A stretch of DNA of 64,000 bases from Alteromonadaceae bacterium (GCA_013216015.1 JABSOI010000025.1:22259-86258), one strand, 5' to 3'. Counted from the stretch's first letter, positions 26,120 through 36,174 are shown. The notes: generated by a model not told the origin, from the letters alone. Numbers and translations are program-made.

Positions 26120-26155
26120 TAAAAAAACCAGTTACCTGGGCAACTGGTTCTTATT
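26120..26155 (-). terminator. terminator hairpin between yggN and ETF-QO gene
   Basis: An 8-bp stem, AACCAGTT (26125-26132) and AACTGGTT (26141-26148), is flanked by A6 on the left. Read on the minus strand it is a stem followed by a T tract, so it best ends the ETF-QO transcript. It may also serve yggN, where CTTATT follows. Confidence 0.7.
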
Positions 26156-26177
26156 ACTTCAGACCATAACAATCAAT

Positions 26178-27827
26178 TTACATATTTGGATAATTTGGTC
26201 CACCCGTTCCTTCTGGTGTTACCCACGTGATATTTTGACTGGGATCTTTAATATCACAAGTTTTACAATGAATGCAGTTTTGTGCATTAATCACAAATTT
26301 ATCACCTTCTTCAGTGTTTTGAATTTCATATACACCTGCCGGACAATATCTTTGTGCCGGTTCCGCATATTTAGCCAGATTAACTGTCATAGGAATACTG
26401 GCATCAGCTAGTTTTAAATGACAAGGCTGCTCTTCTTCGTGATTTGTATTTGATAAAAATACTGAAGATAAACGGTCAAAGCTTAACTTGTTATCTGGCT
26501 TAGAATAATTAATCATTGGCGCATCTGAAGCTAACTTCAATTGTTCATGATCTAAAGACTCATCTTTAAAGTTAAATGGCAGTTTGCCACCAAAGAAGTT
26601 CTGATCAACCATATTATAAGCACCACCAATATACATACCAAACTTATGCATAACAGGGCCAAAATTGCGGGTATTGTATAATTCATCATAAAGCCAGGAA
26701 GCTTTAAAATTATCCGTATAAGCAGTTAGGTCCTGACAACCTTCATCACCCGTCGCAAATGCGCTCATAATGGTTTCTGCCGCCAGCATACCCGACTTCA
26801 TTGCCGTATGATTACCTTTGATTTTAGCGTAGTTGATTGTACCTGCATCACAACCAACCATTATTGCACCCGGCATAGTCATTTTAGGCAAAGAATTAAA
26901 ACCACCTTTAGATAAAGCACGGGCACCATACGAAACTCTTTTGCCACCTTCGAGGTATTGACTAATTTTTGGGTGGTGCTTGTAACGTTGAAACTCTTCA
27001 AATGGGTTTAAATGTGGATTACTGTAATTTAAATCTATAATAATACCGACGAATACTTGATTATTTTCCGCATGATATAAATATCCGCCACCTGTCGTAC
27101 CTTTTTCTAAAGGCCAACCTGCCGTATGAATAACAAGACCTTCCTGATGCTTTTCAGGATCAATATCCCAAATTTCTTTAAAACCAATACCATAGTGTTG
27201 AGGAGACTTTCCTGCATCTAATTCGAATTTTTCGATTAACTCTTTACCTAAATGACCACGGCAACCTTCAGCAAATACGGTATATTTTGCTCTAAGCTCC
27301 ATGCCGGGCTCAAATGAATCTTTTGGGTTACCTTCCTGATCCAAGCCCATATCGCCGGTAATAACGCCACCAACACTACCATCATCGTTATAAATTACAC
27401 TATGAGCAGGAAATCCGGGAAATATTTCTACACCCAATTGTTCAGCTTGTTCAGCTAACCAACGACAAACGTTACCCATGCTGACAATATAATTACCTTC
27501 ATTGTGCATAGTTTTAGGAACAGAGAAACCTGGTAATTTAATACCATTACTTTCACTATTGAGTAAATAAATATCATCGCCTTTAACTTCTGTATTTAAA
27601 GGAGCACCTTTGTCTTTCCAGTCAGGAAACAATTCATTTAATGCACGTGGTTCAAACACAGCACCAGAGAGAATATGTGCACCTACTTCAGAGCCTTTTT
27701 CAACTACACAGACCATAAGCTCCTGTTCTTTTTCCTGTGCTAATTGCATTAAACGGCAAGCGGTTGCCAGGCCAGATGGTCCAGCGCCAACAATCACTAC
27801 ATCAAATTCCATAGATTCGCGTTCCAT
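26178..27827 (-). CDS. etfD: electron transfer flavoprotein-ubiquinone oxidoreductase
   Basis: This inner-membrane-associated flavoprotein passes electrons from ETF, fed by acyl-CoA and branched-chain dehydrogenases, to ubiquinone. I chose ATG at 27827 (MERESMEFDVVIVGAG) because GGGGGA lies just before it; the frame is open 22 codons further, but that stretch covers the operator sites. With this start it has 549 residues, the usual length. It shows the FAD dinucleotide motif GAGPSG (15-20), the quinone/FAD region KGGFNSLPKMTMPGA and the C-terminal 4Fe-4S ligands RYCPAG and CIHCKTCDIKDP. It is divergent from etfBA. Confidence 0.95.
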   Translation of the reverse strand: MERESMEFDVVIVGAGPSGLATACRLMQLAQEKEQELMVCVVEKGSEVGAHILSGAVFEPRALNELFPDWKDKGAPLNTEVKGDDIYLLNSESNGIKLPGFSVPKTMHNEGNYIVSMGNVCRWLAEQAEQLGVEIFPGFPAHSVIYNDDGSVGGVITGDMGLDQEGNPKDSFEPGMELRAKYTVFAEGCRGHLGKELIEKFELDAGKSPQHYGIGFKEIWDIDPEKHQEGLVIHTAGWPLEKGTTGGGYLYHAENNQVFVGIIIDLNYSNPHLNPFEEFQRYKHHPKISQYLEGGKRVSYGARALSKGGFNSLPKMTMPGAIMVGCDAGTINYAKIKGNHTAMKSGMLAAETIMSAFATGDEGCQDLTAYTDNFKASWLYDELYNTRNFGPVMHKFGMYIGGAYNMVDQNFFGGKLPFNFKDESLDHEQLKLASDAPMINYSKPDNKLSFDRLSSVFLSNTNHEEEQPCHLKLADASIPMTVNLAKYAEPAQRYCPAGVYEIQNTEEGDKFVINAQNCIHCKTCDIKDPSQNITWVTPEGTGGPNYPNM

Positions 27828-27870
27828 ATATCCCCCATTATTAGTATTTTTAATTACATTATTCGAAAAA

Positions 27871-27905
27871 TAAAACGTTCGTTTGATATTCAAACGTCCG
27901 TTTGA
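27871..27905. promoter_or_regulatory. two tandem PsrA-like operator sites
   Basis: TCAAACGTCCGTTTGA (27890-27905) is an inverted repeat of CAAACG and CGTTTG. TAAAACGTTCGTTTGA (27871-27886) is a second, less perfect copy 19 bases away. Both fit the TetR-family PsrA fatty-acid-degradation regulator motif (CAAAC...GTTTG) as I remember it. They lie 45-80 bases before the ETF-QO start, which is sensible for repression. The assignment to PsrA is inferred. Confidence 0.55.
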
Positions 27906-28016
27906 TAATATTCAACATTATATAGACTTTTTGTCAGTAAATACTATCCTGATATAAACTATTTATCTATTAAGGTTGTTTTTACCCAAATGGTGTAGGT
28001 TTCGACAATTTCACGT

Positions 28017-28030
28017 TGACGTATACGTCA
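28017..28030. promoter_or_regulatory. perfect 14-bp palindrome, LiuR-like site
   Basis: TGACGTATACGTCA is a perfect palindrome in the shared etf promoter region. It resembles sites of the MerR-family regulator LiuR (branched-chain amino acid degradation), a known regulator of etf genes in related bacteria. The rest of the 345-base region is AT-rich and shows no gene. The regulator assignment is an inference. Confidence 0.4.
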
Positions 28031-28252
28031 CCAATTAGTAGTCTTTTGAAAAATAAATCAAATTATAAATTAAAATCAGACAATTTTGTAAAAATAAATT
28101 GTCACGCACTCAAATATTCAAATTTCAGGATGCTGTTTATATAACGATCGATATCACTTATGTTTTTTAAGTGATTGAAATTAAAAACATTAAAAATAAG
28201 TCCTATAATCTAAACATTAGAGTAAATACAACAAGTACAACCAGAGGTTAAG

Positions 28253-29005
28253 ATGAAAGTATTAGTACCCATCAAACGTGTTATTGACTTTAACGTCAAA
28301 GTTCGCGTAAAAGCAGACCATTCAAATGTTGACCTTGCTAATGTCAAAATGGCAATCAACCCGTTCTGTGAAATAGCTGTAGAAGAAGCTGTTCGACTTA
28401 AAGAAGCTGGCACAGCAACTGAGGTAATCGCCGTTTCCATTGGTGCTAAAGCATGTCAGGAACAGCTTCGTACAGCATTGGCATTAGGTGCTGATCGTGC
28501 AATTCATATTGAAACAGAGTTAACTCTTGACGCAATCAACATAGCTAAACTTTTACAGAAAATTGTTGAAGAAGAACAACCACAATTAGTAATTTTAGGT
28601 AAACAGTCGATTGATAGCGACAACAACCAGACAGGTCAAATGCTTGCAGCATTAACTAACATGGCTCAAGGTACTTTTGCTTCTGAAGTTAAAATAGACG
28701 GCGATAAAGTTAACGTTACCCGGGAAGTAGACGGTGGCTTACAAACTGTCGCACTTAACTTACCAGCAATAGTAACAACCGATTTAAGATTAAATGAACC
28801 ACGTTATGCTTCATTACCAAACATTATGAAAGCAAAACGTAAGCCATTAGATGTTAAGCCAGCCGATAGTTTTGGCATTGATTTAAGCCCTCGTACACAA
28901 ATTTTGAAAGTTACCCCTCCAGCAGAACGTGAAGCAGGCATAATAGTCGAAAGTATCGACGAGTTAGTTCAAAAGTTAAAAAATGAAGCGAAGGTGATAT
29001 CATGA
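28253..29005 (+). CDS. etfB: electron transfer flavoprotein beta subunit
   Basis: This 250-residue subunit starts [20 protein letters not shown] with the typical AMP-binding region ([18 protein letters not shown] and [19 protein letters not shown]). The recognition-loop region is at [20 protein letters not shown]. With EtfA it carries electrons from acyl-CoA dehydrogenases to ETF-QO. The stop overlaps the etfA start by 4 bases (ATGA), so the two are translationally coupled. It is divergent from the ETF-QO gene; the region between holds PsrA-like and LiuR-like sites. Confidence 0.96.
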   Translation: MKVLVPIKRVIDFNVKVRVKADHSNVDLANVKMAINPFCEIAVEEAVRLKEAGTATEVIAVSIGAKACQEQLRTALALGADRAIHIETELTLDAINIAKLLQKIVEEEQPQLVILGKQSIDSDNNQTGQMLAALTNMAQGTFASEVKIDGDKVNVTREVDGGLQTVALNLPAIVTTDLRLNEPRYASLPNIMKAKRKPLDVKPADSFGIDLSPRTQILKVTPPAEREAGIIVESIDELVQKLKNEAKVIS

Positions 29006-29928
29006 GTATTTTAGTATTTGCAGAACATGACAACAAAAGTCTTAAAGCTGACACCTTAAAAACAGTAGCCGCCGCGCAAGCTATCGGTGGAGATATTCAT
29101 ATACTTGTTGCTGGTAGTGATTGTCAGACAGTGGCTGATGAAGCAAGCAAAGTTAACGGCGTTTCTAAAGTTATCCTTGCTGATAATGCTGCCTATGAAC
29201 ATCAACTAGCTGAGAATATCAGTTTGCTAGTGACTGAATTAGCTGCTGATTATAGTCATATATTAGCCACAGCATTAACAACTGGTAAAAACTTTATGCC
29301 ACGCGTTGCCGCTTTATTAGATGTTGCTCAAATATCAGATATTATTGCTGTCCAAAGCAGCGACACATTTGTTCGTCCTATTTATGCAGGTAATGCTATT
29401 GCTACTGTACAAATCTCTGACAGCAAAAAAGTCATTACAGTACGTACTACAGGCTTCGACGCAGTAGCAACAGACGGCAGTGCTGAAATTGTCGCAATTG
29501 ACACAGTAACTGATGCTGGCATATCTAGCCATGTAAGTGATCAACTAACCGTTACTGAACGTCCTGAACTAGGCGCAGCAAGGGTGATTATTTCTGGTGG
29601 TCGAGGCATGCAAAATGGCGAAAACTTCCAATTACTGGAAGGTATTGCTGATAAATTAGGTGCCGCAATTGGTGCATCTCGTGCAGCAGTTGACGCTGGC
29701 TTTGTTCCAAATGATATGCAAGTGGGTCAAACAGGTAAAATTGTTGCTCCTGACTTGTATATAGCTGTTGGTATCAGTGGTGCAATTCAGCATTTAGCAG
29801 GCATGAAAGATTCCAAAGTTATTGTTGCTATCAACAAAGATCCAGAAGCTCCGATTTTCCAGGTAGCTGATTACGGTATTGTCGCCGATTTATTTGACGC
29901 ACTACCTGAATTAGAAAGTAAACTTTAA
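29002..29928 (+). CDS. etfA: electron transfer flavoprotein alpha subunit
   Basis: This 308-residue subunit has an N-terminal domain of the adenine-nucleotide alpha-hydrolase fold ([15 protein letters not shown]). The C-terminal FAD domain shows [49 protein letters not shown] and [20 protein letters not shown]. It binds the single FAD of the ETF heterodimer. Length and motifs are standard. A strong intrinsic terminator follows directly. Confidence 0.96.
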   Translation: MSILVFAEHDNKSLKADTLKTVAAAQAIGGDIHILVAGSDCQTVADEASKVNGVSKVILADNAAYEHQLAENISLLVTELAADYSHILATALTTGKNFMPRVAALLDVAQISDIIAVQSSDTFVRPIYAGNAIATVQISDSKKVITVRTTGFDAVATDGSAEIVAIDTVTDAGISSHVSDQLTVTERPELGAARVIISGGRGMQNGENFQLLEGIADKLGAAIGASRAAVDAGFVPNDMQVGQTGKIVAPDLYIAVGISGAIQHLAGMKDSKVIVAINKDPEAPIFQVADYGIVADLFDALPELESKL

Positions 29929-29945
29929 CAGTAAGTTTGCGTTAG

Positions 29946-29973
29946 TAAACCGCTCATTTGAGCGGTTTTTTTA
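29946..29973 (+). terminator. rho-independent terminator after etfBA
   Basis: A stem of AACCGCTCA and TGAGCGGTT (29948-29967) is followed by a run of seven T residues. Confidence 0.88.
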
Positions 29974-30077
29974 TGCACAAAATAAAGAATATTTCACACC
30001 CATACTTTGGTAGTTCTAATTTAATTCATTTATATATCTACGAAAATAAGTTATGGTGAAAAAATTATTTATTCTAA

Positions 30078-30241
30078 TACCAAACCCATTAAATAAATGT
30101 TCAAGATTCAATGAAGATAAATTTCCAATAGCACAGGTTTTTAGTTCCAGACAAAACCTAAGTACCGACATCCATGTCGGCAACGCAGCTAGTGGCGATT
30201 TAGACCATTTGAAGATGATCACTTATTTAGTGCGATTGGTA
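30078..30241. mobile_element. inverted-repeat element, family 3, member at 30.1 kb
   Basis: The left end TACCAAACCCATTAAATAA and the right end TTATTTAGTGCGATTGGTA form imperfect inverted repeats about 20 bases long. The element is 164 bp and non-coding. It shares terminal sequence, and the module AACGCAGCT...TGGC.ATTT, with the element at 56574-56742. It includes the palindrome CCGACATCCATGTCGG. Short frames across it are artefacts. Confidence 0.55.
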
Positions 30242-30260
30242 TAACTAAAGAGGAAAGAAA

Positions 30261-30542
30261 ATGACCACAGCATCAGCACGCCACATATTAGTCGACACTG
30301 AAGAAACGTGTTTGAGTTTAAAAGAAAAAATTGAAGCGGGTGAAGATTTCACCGAAATTGCTAAAGAACATTCTAATTGCCCGTCAAAAGCGCAAGGTGG
30401 AGCATTAGGTTCCTTTGGCCCTGGTCAAATGGTGAAAGAGTTTGATGAAGTGGTATTCAGTGCTGAATTAAACAAAGTGCAAGGGCCAGTTAAAACACAA
30501 TTTGGCTATCATTTAGTTGAAGTAACTGAACGTTCAGAGTAA
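30261..30542 (+). CDS. ppiC: parvulin-type peptidyl-prolyl isomerase C
   Basis: At 93 residues it is a single parvulin domain, the size of E. coli PpiC. It shows ASARHILVDTEETC, IAKEHSNCPSKAQGGALGSF, GPGQMVKEFDEVVF and QFGYHLVEV. It catalyses cis-trans isomerisation of prolyl bonds in the cytoplasm. There is no signal peptide. The ribosome-binding site AGAGGAAAG precedes ATG. It is monocistronic, with a terminator after it shared with the convergent pitA gene. Confidence 0.93.
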   Translation: MTTASARHILVDTEETCLSLKEKIEAGEDFTEIAKEHSNCPSKAQGGALGSFGPGQMVKEFDEVVFSAELNKVQGPVKTQFGYHLVEVTERSE

Positions 30543-30590
30543 AAATAATATTGTTAACAAAAATATTATTCAGATAATCTTCAGATAATA

Positions 30591-30618
30591 AAAAGCCAAT
30601 CAAATGATTGGCTTTTTT
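30591..30618. terminator. bidirectional terminator between ppiC and pitA
   Basis: The stem AAAGCCAATCA and TGATTGGCTTT has a two-base loop, followed by T6 on the plus strand and by A/T on the minus strand. Confidence 0.85.
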
Positions 30619-30652
30619 GTATTCAAGTTATGTGACAATTAACTCTTCAGCC

Positions 30653-31921
30653 TCAGGCAAACATACCTTTAAGCATCCAGAAGAATATAATCGATAAACC
30701 AGCACCTATAGGTAAAGTGATAACCCAGGAAACAACGATATTGCGAACAACGGTCATATTTATAGCAGCAATACCACGTGCCATCCCTACACCCAAAACA
30801 GCACCAACAAGTGTTTGTGTTGTTGAAATTGGTAATCCTGTACCTGAAGCAATAACTACGGTACTGGCAGCGGCCAGCTCTGCAGCAAAGCCTCTGCTTG
30901 GAGTTAAATGAGTAATGCCCTGACCGATTGTTGCAATAACTTTATGACCAAATAAAGCCAGACCCGCAACAATACCAAAACCACCCAGTGGTAAAATCCA
31001 CCATGCAATAGCAGATTCAGCGGCAATTTTCCCTTCATTATCAACAATACTGGCAACTGCAGCTAATGGACCAATAGCGTTAGCCACATCATTTGAACCA
31101 TGAGCAAATGCCATACAACAAGCTGTTACAATCATCAGTACCGCAAACACTTTTTCTACGTTTGCATAGTGAGTTGATCTTGCTGCTGTTTCGTCAAATT
31201 TAAGACGGCTGATACAAATTTTACCAAGAAAAGCAACGATAATAGCGATACCAACCGCATACAAAAAGCCGTCAGCAAAAGATACTTCTACACCAACATG
31301 TTTAAGACCCTTAATTATTGTTACCAGCGACAAAACAAAACCAGCTAAAAACATATACATAGGTACCCAACGTTTTGCTTGCTGCAAAGGGTTGTCGGTA
31401 TCAAAAATCAATTTTTGTGCGCTATTGAATATTATAAAAGCAATAACACCGGAAATTAACGGTGTAACTATCCAACTACCGACAATACCACCTACTTTAC
31501 CCCATTCAACCGCATCTACCCCAACACCAATGGCGGCAAAACCAACAATAGCACCAACAATAGAGTGAGTAGTAGAAACAGGCCAGCCTAATGCCGAGGC
31601 AATCAATAACCAGGTCGCAGCAGCAAATAAGGCTGAAATCATACCAAAGACTAATAGTTGCGGACTGTCAACGAAATAGCTAGCGTCAATAATACCTTTA
31701 CGTATGGTAGAAGTAACTTCACCACCAGCCAGGTAGGCACCGGCAAATTCAAAAATCATCGCAATAATAATAGCTTGTTTAATGGTTAACGCTTTTGAGC
31801 CAACCGATGTTCCCATAGCATTGGCGACATCATTTGCCCCAATGCCCCAAGCCATAAAAAATCCAACTATAGCAGCAAGTAGCACTAAAATAGAGCCATG
31901 TGAAAGTATAATATCCATCAA
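30653..31921 (-). CDS. pitA: PiT-family inorganic phosphate transporter
   Basis: This 422-residue inner-membrane protein has about ten membrane helices and the two inverted PiT signatures GANDVANAMGTSVGSKAL (28-45) and GSNDVANAIGPLAA (275-288). PiT carriers take up phosphate, often as a metal-phosphate complex, driven by H+ or Na+. It lies 7 bases after the DUF47 gene, the classic pairing of a Pit permease with its PhoU-like accessory protein. No Pho box lies in front of the pair, so expression may be constitutive. Confidence 0.93.
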   Translation of the reverse strand: MMDIILSHGSILVLLAAIVGFFMAWGIGANDVANAMGTSVGSKALTIKQAIIIAMIFEFAGAYLAGGEVTSTIRKGIIDASYFVDSPQLLVFGMISALFAAATWLLIASALGWPVSTTHSIVGAIVGFAAIGVGVDAVEWGKVGGIVGSWIVTPLISGVIAFIIFNSAQKLIFDTDNPLQQAKRWVPMYMFLAGFVLSLVTIIKGLKHVGVEVSFADGFLYAVGIAIIVAFLGKICISRLKFDETAARSTHYANVEKVFAVLMIVTACCMAFAHGSNDVANAIGPLAAVASIVDNEGKIAAESAIAWWILPLGGFGIVAGLALFGHKVIATIGQGITHLTPSRGFAAELAAASTVVIASGTGLPISTTQTLVGAVLGVGMARGIAAINMTVVRNIVVSWVITLPIGAGLSIIFFWMLKGMFA

Positions 31922-31928
31922 TAATGCC

Positions 31929-32609
31929 CTATTTTCTAGCCAATAAAATTTCTAATCGAGCACCAACGCGCTCGGCCAAATCAGCGAGTTCGCCGACCCA
32001 ATCTATAATTTGATACAAAAACATCACATCAACAGGTTTTAAATCATCTTCAAGAAGTAATAAATCACGACGAAGCTTAATCTGCATACTATCGGTATCA
32101 TCTTCAATCTCATCCAGTTGATTAATCATTTTTTCAACCAAATTCACTTCACGACCACGAAATCCTGTTTCCAGTAAATCATCTAACTCATTAATCGCGT
32201 CTGCAGCTTTTTCGGTTGCATCAATACAACGGGTTAAGTACGCCATAAACTGTTCTTGCAAACTAACGGGTATTTCTAATTTACGACCTAAAACCCGACC
32301 GGCAATATCTTTTGCCCGGTTGGCAATTTTGTCTTGTTGAGTAAGTAATTCCAGTAAATCTGTACGATCTACCGGCATAAATAAACCACCAGGCAACTCT
32401 AAACGCAACTGACGTTTTAATGCATCAGCGTCTTGTTCAAGTTTTGATAGCTTTTTACGAATTTTTGTTGCACTTGTCCAATCTAGATCAGAGCAAGCAG
32501 CAAAAAATGGAATAAGTTGGTTACAACATTTTGTCACCAAACGTATGTGCTTTTCCAAAGGCTTTATTGGTGATTTAGCAAATACACCAAGTATAGAATT
32601 TCTGGCCAT
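31929..32609 (-). CDS. DUF47/TIGR00153 PhoU-like Pit accessory protein
   Basis: This 226-residue all-helical cytoplasmic protein starts MARNSILGVFAKSPIKPLEKH and shows KLEQDADALKRQLRLELPGG, MPVDRTDLLELLTQQDKIAN and NQLDEIEDDTDSMQIKLRRD. These are hallmarks of the TIGR00153 group of DUF47 proteins, distant relatives of PhoU. They are thought to regulate the neighbouring Pit transporter. The gene is first in a two-gene operon with pitA. Length is standard. Confidence 0.9.
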   Translation of the reverse strand: MARNSILGVFAKSPIKPLEKHIRLVTKCCNQLIPFFAACSDLDWTSATKIRKKLSKLEQDADALKRQLRLELPGGLFMPVDRTDLLELLTQQDKIANRAKDIAGRVLGRKLEIPVSLQEQFMAYLTRCIDATEKAADAINELDDLLETGFRGREVNLVEKMINQLDEIEDDTDSMQIKLRRDLLLLEDDLKPVDVMFLYQIIDWVGELADLAERVGARLEILLARK

Positions 32610-32779
32610 ATTTTTTTCCAGGAGAATGAAGTCTCTTTATTTTTATTCGCGGCGGATATTACCTCATTTATTATCATTAGCAAATAAATTTATGAGTTAA
32701 ACGCCACACTTTTAAGTATGTTTTCTTATATCGTATTTTCAACTAATACTAGAGCAAACTTTCATCAAAATTAAATAAA

Positions 32780-33481
32780 TTATAAATTTTTAAAATCTTC
32801 AGCTGTAGTATGACGCACATCTTTACCCTTAACAAAATATATAATGTACTCACAAATATTCTGACAACGGTCACCAATCCGCTCTAAAGCACGTGCAGAC
32901 CATATAACACTCATTATTTGTGGAATCGAACGGGGATCTTCCATCATATAGGTCATTAACTGCCGCATTAAAGCTTCATATTCCCGATTGATTTTATCAT
33001 CGGTTGAATGTGCTTTAATCGCAGTGTCTACATCCATACGGGTAAAAGCATCTAAAGCGGCTTGTAAGTATTCCAAGACACGACGACCTAAATTATCTAA
33101 ATTAACAAGTAAATCCTGTTGCTTGCCCGAATAACTTTCCAAGGCTACTTTAGCAATTTTTATTGCCTCATCGCCAATTCGTTCTAAATCAGCAATAGTT
33201 TTCAGGATCGCTAATATTAATCGTAAGTCACCCGCCGCTGGCTGACGTTTAGCTATGATTCTGGTGCAGGAATCATCAATACTCACTTCCATTTGATTAA
33301 CTTGATAATCATTAGCGAGTACTCTTTTTGCTAAACCTTCATCATTTTCACTAACAGAATTAAGTGCATTGCTTAATTGCTGCTCAACCAAGCCTCCCAT
33401 TTGCATAACCTGATTGATCACACTTTCCAAATCTTCATTAAATTGACCAGAAATATGCCGACCAACAATTACATTATCCAT
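32780..33481 (-). CDS. phoU: phosphate-signalling protein PhoU
   Basis: This 233-residue protein has two PhoU helical-bundle repeats with metal-binding E/D-x3-D motifs (ADLERIGDEAIKIAK and ARALERIGDRCQNICEY). It links Pst phosphate uptake to the PhoR-PhoB two-component system and keeps the Pho regulon off when phosphate is plentiful. It is the last gene of the pstC-pstA-pstB-phoU series on this strand, about 135 bases after pstB. The gap contains a CTATTAA-rich tandem repeat. Confidence 0.94.
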   Translation of the reverse strand: MDNVIVGRHISGQFNEDLESVINQVMQMGGLVEQQLSNALNSVSENDEGLAKRVLANDYQVNQMEVSIDDSCTRIIAKRQPAAGDLRLILAILKTIADLERIGDEAIKIAKVALESYSGKQQDLLVNLDNLGRRVLEYLQAALDAFTRMDVDTAIKAHSTDDKINREYEALMRQLMTYMMEDPRSIPQIMSVIWSARALERIGDRCQNICEYIIYFVKGKDVRHTTAEDFKNL

Positions 33482-33504
33482 AGTTTTCTCATCTTTTTTT
33501 GAAT

Positions 33505-33600
33505 AAGGCCAATTACTTATTACCTATTAACTATTAACTATTAACTACCACCTATTAAGTACCACCTATTAAGTACTACCTATTAAGAAATAGCCACTAA
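33505..33600. repeat. degenerate CTATTAA tandem repeats between pstB and phoU
   Basis: Units of CTATTAA, TATTAACTA and then CACCTATTAAGTAC are repeated head to tail, filling most of the gap. Confidence 0.7.
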
Positions 33601-33615
33601 GTACAATCAATTAAT

Positions 33616-34440
33616 TTAACCGTAACGACCTGTTATATAGTCTTCTGTTTTTTTCTTTTTAGGTGTCGTAAATAGCGTATTTGTATCACTATATTCAATT
33701 AAATCACCCATGTACATAAAAGCCGTTTGATCTGATACACGAGCGGCCTGTTGCATGTTGTGAGTAACAATCACCACAGTAAATTGCTTTTTCAAATCAT
33801 TAATCAACTCTTCAATGGTTAAGGTTGAAATAGGATCTAACGCTGAAGTTGGTTCATCAAGTAGCAGCACTTCAGGTTGAACCGCAATTGCCCGGGCAAT
33901 AACCAAGCGTTGTTGTTGCCCACCAGATAAGCCTAATGCACTTTCAAACAAACGGTCTTTAACTTCATTCCATAGTGCTGCGTTGCGTAATGAATTTTCT
34001 ACCGCCTCATCTAAAACTCTTCGATTTTTTTCACCCGTAATGCGCAAACCGTATATAACATTTTCATAAATTGTTTTAGGAAACGGATTTGGGCGTTGAA
34101 AGACCATACCGACGTTACGTCTTAATTGTGCAACATCAACCTGGCGATCATAAATATTTACACCATGAAGATTTATCTCACCTGAAACTTTACAAATATC
34201 AATCAAATCATTCATTCGGTTGATACAACGCAACAGGGTCGATTTACCACAACCACTAGGTCCAATAAAGGCAGTAACTTGCCCTTTAGGGATCGACATA
34301 GTGATATTATTCAATGCTTGTTTATCACCATAATACAAATTCAGATTTTTAATATCTAAAGCAACTTGCTCGGGTGACAAATTAGTTAAATCTATTTTAG
34401 GCGCTATGCCTGTCAATGTTTTTGGCGTTACAGAAATCAT
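33616..34440 (-). CDS. pstB: phosphate ABC transporter ATP-binding protein
   Basis: This 274-residue ATPase has Walker [10 protein letters not shown] (60-68), signature LSGGQQQR (171-178), Walker [14 protein letters not shown] (191-203) and the H-loop [27 protein letters not shown] after the Q-loop is characteristic of PstB. It powers the high-affinity Pst phosphate importer and lies 62 bases after pstA in the same operon. The first 25 residues are a short extension compared with the E. coli protein. Confidence 0.96.
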   Translation of the reverse strand: MISVTPKTLTGIAPKIDLTNLSPEQVALDIKNLNLYYGDKQALNNITMSIPKGQVTAFIGPSGCGKSTLLRCINRMNDLIDICKVSGEINLHGVNIYDRQVDVAQLRRNVGMVFQRPNPFPKTIYENVIYGLRITGEKNRRVLDEAVENSLRNAALWNEVKDRLFESALGLSGGQQQRLVIARAIAVQPEVLLLDEPTSALDPISTLTIEELINDLKKQFTVVIVTHNMQQAARVSDQTAFMYMGDLIEYSDTNTLFTTPKKKKTEDYITGRYG

Positions 34441-34502
34441 ACGGTCTCTTTATCTTTTTTATATTCTTTATCGTTCAAGCTGTTTTGCTGCAATTTTTTA
34501 TA

Positions 34503-36140
34503 TCATTGCTCCAATGCATGATATTTTTCACGTAAGTTATTACGTATTTTTACTGCGGTCATATTCAAAACCACAATAATGGTAACTAACAGTGTTGCTG
34601 TGGCATAAACCAAAGGCCGCGCAGCTTCTACATTCGGACTTTGAAAACCAACATCATAAATATGAAAACCTAAATGCATAAACTTGCGATCTAAATGCAA
34701 AAATGGAAAGTTGCCATCTAAAGGTAAATTAGGTGCCATTTTCACTACACCTACTAACATCAGGGGCGCAACTTCTCCTGCTGCACGGGCAATGGCTAAA
34801 ATTATTCCGGTCATAATTGCGGGACTGGCAACAGGTAGGATAATACGCCATAAGGTTTCTATTTTAGTGGCTCCCAAGGCTAAACTACCATGACGCATTG
34901 AGGCAGGAATTCTAGACAACCCTTCTTCTGTAGAAACAATAACTACCGGTAAAGTTAAAATAGCTAAGGTAATTGCCGACCATAACACGCCTGGTGTTCC
35001 AAACGTTGGGCCTGGTAAATTTTCTGCGTAAAACAACTGATCTAAACTGCCACCAACCATATAAACAAAAAAACCTAAACCAAACACACCATAAACAATA
35101 GAAGGCACACCGGCTAAATTGATCACAGCAATGCGCAGTAATTTAGTTAGGGCATTTTTACCCGCATACTCATGCAGATAAATGGCCGCTATAACACCCA
35201 ATGGAGAAACAATAACGGTCATTAACAACACCATTAATACCGTGCCAAAGATTGCAGGAAACACCCCACCCTCGGTATTTGCTTCACGTGGATCATCTAA
35301 AACAAAATCAATAATTTGACCAAAAAATACGTTGATTTTATCAATAATAGATAATTGATTATTAAAACTTAATTTTAATATATGCTCAAAATTAATGGTT
35401 ATCTCTTCACCATTCATTGCAGTTACTACTAACGCATCTCTGGCAATATTATTCCGTAATTGCATCAGCTTCTCTTCAAGCTGAACATATTCTTTATTTA
35501 AACTATTAGATTGTTGTCTAAATTCCTCTTCAAGGGCCGAAGTTAAAGTGCCATCAAGATCATGTTTACGCTGCTTTAACCGTAAACGTTCCAATTGATA
35601 ATTAATGGCCCCGATATCAACTTTTTGTAACTTGTCAAGTTGTTCTTGAAAATTATCCACCCGCTCTAATAATTCATCAAAACGTGAAAACGCCACCGGT
35701 TTACCATCCAGAATCAGTTGTTTAATAAAACCATAGAAATTTCCATTAGTTCGACGTTCAATAACCACAAGTTTTTCAGGTGTTGATGTGGTAATGATTT
35801 GCGGTGCTAATATCCATCTAAAATCAAGACTGACTAACTCTCGATTTCCTGTTTTAATCAACAAACGTTCAATACTTGTTTGTTCAGGATCTAAATTCAG
35901 CTCCAAGTGAGCTAATTGTGATGCAGGAATACGTTCCCGATCGTAAATCTCACCAATAACCTCTGTGGCTATACCCTTTTCATCAACCATATCAAATTGA
36001 TAAAGCTCTGCTGGCCAAAAATAAGATAAACCACGCGAAGCAATTAGCCACAGTAAACCCAACACTGAAATTAAACTAATACTGACTCCACCAGCAGACA
36101 ACCATATCCATGGAGAACCAGACTTAAACCATTTATTCAT
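34503..36140 (-). CDS. pstA: phosphate ABC transporter permease, long form
   Basis: This 545-residue permease is much longer than E. coli PstA (about 300). One N-terminal membrane helix (about residues 12-35) is followed by a periplasmic insertion of about 230 residues containing a coiled coil (roughly 150-230, rich in Q/L/E/R). The C-terminal permease domain (about 290-545) has five or six helices and the inner-membrane coupling loop STEEGLSRIPASMRHGSLALGA. Long PstA/PstC proteins are known in Vibrio and Shewanella relatives. It pairs with the upstream PstC-like permease. Confidence 0.9.
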   Translation of the reverse strand: MNKWFKSGSPWIWLSAGGVSISLISVLGLLWLIASRGLSYFWPAELYQFDMVDEKGIATEVIGEIYDRERIPASQLAHLELNLDPEQTSIERLLIKTGNRELVSLDFRWILAPQIITTSTPEKLVVIERRTNGNFYGFIKQLILDGKPVAFSRFDELLERVDNFQEQLDKLQKVDIGAINYQLERLRLKQRKHDLDGTLTSALEEEFRQQSNSLNKEYVQLEEKLMQLRNNIARDALVVTAMNGEEITINFEHILKLSFNNQLSIIDKINVFFGQIIDFVLDDPREANTEGGVFPAIFGTVLMVLLMTVIVSPLGVIAAIYLHEYAGKNALTKLLRIAVINLAGVPSIVYGVFGLGFFVYMVGGSLDQLFYAENLPGPTFGTPGVLWSAITLAILTLPVVIVSTEEGLSRIPASMRHGSLALGATKIETLWRIILPVASPAIMTGIILAIARAAGEVAPLMLVGVVKMAPNLPLDGNFPFLHLDRKFMHLGFHIYDVGFQSPNVEAARPLVYATATLLVTIIVVLNMTAVKIRNNLREKYHALEQ

Positions 36141-36174
36141 TTATTCCTTCCTAACCATCTATGCTTGACAGTCT

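Noticed and set aside
30016..30244. Two overlapping 63-68-codon frames between etfA and ppiC
   Set aside because: They lie across the family-3 inverted-repeat element, on both strands, with no ribosome-binding site or family likeness.
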